This document shows positions 31,850 to 32,831 of a DNA stretch of 32,831 nt, in pieces; position 1 is the stretch's first letter; every line of letters begins with the position of its first letter. The position numbers and the translations under genes are program-made. Under the pieces are notes generated by a model. The model ran no database searches and was not told where the DNA came from. It saw only the letters and a program-made list of their open reading frames with translations. This stretch comes from Alphaproteobacteria bacterium (GTDB lineage Bacteria > Pseudomonadota > Alphaproteobacteria > SP197), in contig JANQGO010000108.1 of NCBI GenBank assembly GCA_028277285.1, forward strand, positions 1 to 32,831. The letters run 5' to 3'.

Positions 31850-32734
31850 ATGAGTGAGACGGCTGTCAGTTTCCGGCAGCGCGCCGAACAGCTCGTCGGC
31901 CATTTGCCGCCGCTGTTGGTCGAGGCCGAGCGGGTCGCGGCGATCGTGGCGCAGGGCGTGCACGGCAGGCGGCGCGTCGGCCCGGGCGAGGCGTTCTGGC
32001 AGTACCGGCGTTACGAGCCCGGCGAGGCGGCGAGCCTGATCGACTGGCGCGCGTCGGCCAAGTCGATGCAGCTCTATGTTCGCGAGAACGAATGGGAAGC
32101 CGCCGAGAGCGTCTGGCTGTGGTCCGACAATTCACCGTCGATGACCTATGGCTCGCGGCTTTCGGAATCGACGAAGCTGGAGCGTGCACGACTGTTGATC
32201 ATGGCGCTCGCCGTGCTGCTTGTGCGCGGCGACGAAAACATCGCGCTGCTCGGCGTCGACAAACGCCCGCGCACCGGCAGCGCGGCACTGACGCGTTTCG
32301 CGACGCGCCTGATGCATCAGGAGACCGAGGACGACACGCCCAGCCTGCCGCGTCACGAAATCCTGCCGCGCCATGCCCAGATCGTCTTGATCGGCGACTT
32401 CCTGGAACCGCTCGAATCCCTCGACGCCATGATTAAACACTTCGCGGGCTTGGGCGTTTCCGGCCACCTGCTGCAGGTCCTGGATCCCGCTGAGGAGAGC
32501 CTGCCTTATGCGGGCCGCGTCCTGTTCGACGGGTTCGAACGGGAAGGCACCATGCTGGCGAGCCGCGCTGAGGCCCTGCGCCAGGACTATGTCAACCGAT
32601 TGAAGGCGCACCAGGAGACACTCTCGGACATGGTGCGCCGCGCGCAGTGGACCTTCAGCATCCACCACACCGATGCCCAGCCGCAGTCCGCGCTGCTGCC
32701 GCTTTACGTTCACCTCTCCGGCCAGGTGGTGTGA
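31850..32734 (+). CDS. DUF58 domain-containing protein
   Basis: A 294-residue soluble DUF58 protein, usual partner of MoxR ATPases. The DUF58 core RRVGPGEAFWQYRRYEPGE with IDWRASAKS is at about residues 40-68. A von Willebrand A-like region follows, with WSDNSPSMTYGS (residues about 91-102) as a candidate MIDAS-type DxSxS motif reading DNSPS, then a conserved LIGDFLEPLESLDAMIKHF near residue 183. No membrane segment, unlike some DUF58 proteins. It lies 47 bases after moxR and eight bases before the BatA-like gene, so one operon is likely. Confidence 0.5.
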   Translation: MSETAVSFRQRAEQLVGHLPPLLVEAERVAAIVAQGVHGRRRVGPGEAFWQYRRYEPGEAASLIDWRASAKSMQLYVRENEWEAAESVWLWSDNSPSMTYGSRLSESTKLERARLLIMALAVLLVRGDENIALLGVDKRPRTGSAALTRFATRLMHQETEDDTPSLPRHEILPRHAQIVLIGDFLEPLESLDAMIKHFAGLGVSGHLLQVLDPAEESLPYAGRVLFDGFEREGTMLASRAEALRQDYVNRLKAHQETLSDMVRRAQWTFSIHHTDAQPQSALLPLYVHLSGQVV

Positions 32735-32742
32735 GGGTCTAG

Positions 32743-32831
32743 ATGGTCAGCCTCGGCCCCCTCGCCTTCGTCGCCCCCTGGGTCCTGGTCGCGCTCGTCG
32801 TGGTGCCGCTGCTCTGGTGGCTGCTCAAGAT
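32743..32831 (+). CDS. BatA/DUF4159-type membrane protein, N terminus only
   Basis: An ATG at 32743, eight bases after the DUF58 stop, opens a frame that runs off the window end. The 29 visible residues (starting MVSLGPLAFVAPWVLVALVV, then a Pro-Leu-Leu-Trp-Trp stretch) form one membrane helix of the kind that begins BatA and DUF4159 proteins (xxLAFxxPWxLxxLxxxPxLWWLL). In related genomes the third gene of the MoxR-DUF58 operon is a large DUF4159 membrane protein. Identification rests on the N terminus and position only. Confidence 0.5.
   Translation, partial: MVSLGPLAFVAPWVLVALVVVPLLWWLLK

Noticed and set aside
1-32831. CRISPR array, prophage, transposase, tRNA or rRNA genes
   Set aside because: No direct repeat array with spacers, no integrase or transposase protein and no recognisable tRNA or rRNA sequence was seen on either strand by eye; a dedicated RNA search was not possible.
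30801-32831. MoxR-DUF58-BatA-like genes as a novel system
   Set aside because: This order is a known conserved operon type in Alphaproteobacteria; only its molecular target is unknown, and the window ends before the third gene can be read.

Overview
The window is GC-rich, gene-dense DNA that reads as a chromosome segment of an alphaproteobacterium, most likely Rhodospirillales-like. Supporting signs are a three-gene bc1 complex (Rieske, cytochrome b, cytochrome c1), a UbiK/BMFP protein, the lgt-MidA-pgeF cluster, and the DUF1285-NUDIX-DUF6111-CCA cluster. The order assignment is inference from gene content and synteny; no rRNA or tRNA gene is present to confirm it. No gene-free stretch exceeds about 300 bases.

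Layout. 1-3001 (minus strand): ubiK, a YbjN protein, proC, a TetR regulator and csaA, ending in an interspersed repeat. 3199-5890 (plus): lgt, a MidA/NDUFAF7-like methyltransferase and pgeF, joined by 4-base overlaps. 5896-8106: divergent nhaA and a Na+/Ca2+ antiporter. 8149-11836 (plus): a creatinase-like M24 protein, a possible 22-residue membrane peptide and two tandem paralogous MFS transporters. 11930-15340 (plus): prs, rplY/ctc, pth and ychF, a housekeeping run. 15364-17587: an orphan nucleotidyltransferase-fold protein, a dienelactone hydrolase, a repeat-rich gap and yciB. 17814-21562: a class III aminotransferase, a 140-bp cloverleaf-shaped palindromic element, then minus-strand VOC protein, apt and mtnP (purine and methylthioadenosine salvage). 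21646-24219 (minus): petC, petB and petA. 24388-25730 (plus): trmL and hemF. 25756-28043: a TIM-barrel isomerase-like protein, a MarR regulator behind an array of palindromic half-sites, a GFA/CENP-V protein and a convergent GNAT. 28104-30733 (minus): DUF1285, CoA pyrophosphatase, DUF6111 and CCA-adding enzyme, all overlapping. 30801-end (plus): MoxR ATPase, DUF58 and the start of a BatA/DUF4159-type membrane protein.

Most of the window is conserved core metabolism: respiration and heme, translation quality control, nucleotide salvage and envelope assembly. The less ordinary items are (a) the cloverleaf element at 19163-19302, whose outer arm carries the stop codon of the neighbouring gene; (b) an inverted pair of hairpin-bearing intergenic repeats at 19-98 and 16858-16939; (c) three overlapping palindromes at the start of the MarR gene; (d) the M24 protein in which every aminopeptidase metal ligand is replaced, placed upstream of duplicated transporters; and (e) the coupled DUF1285-NUDIX-DUF6111-CCA unit with two proteins of unknown function. 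I found no clear defence, CRISPR, prophage or biosynthetic system.

[Form note: the original gave a confidence only for the first feature; the 0.5 on every other feature is a placeholder required by the schema, not an estimate.]
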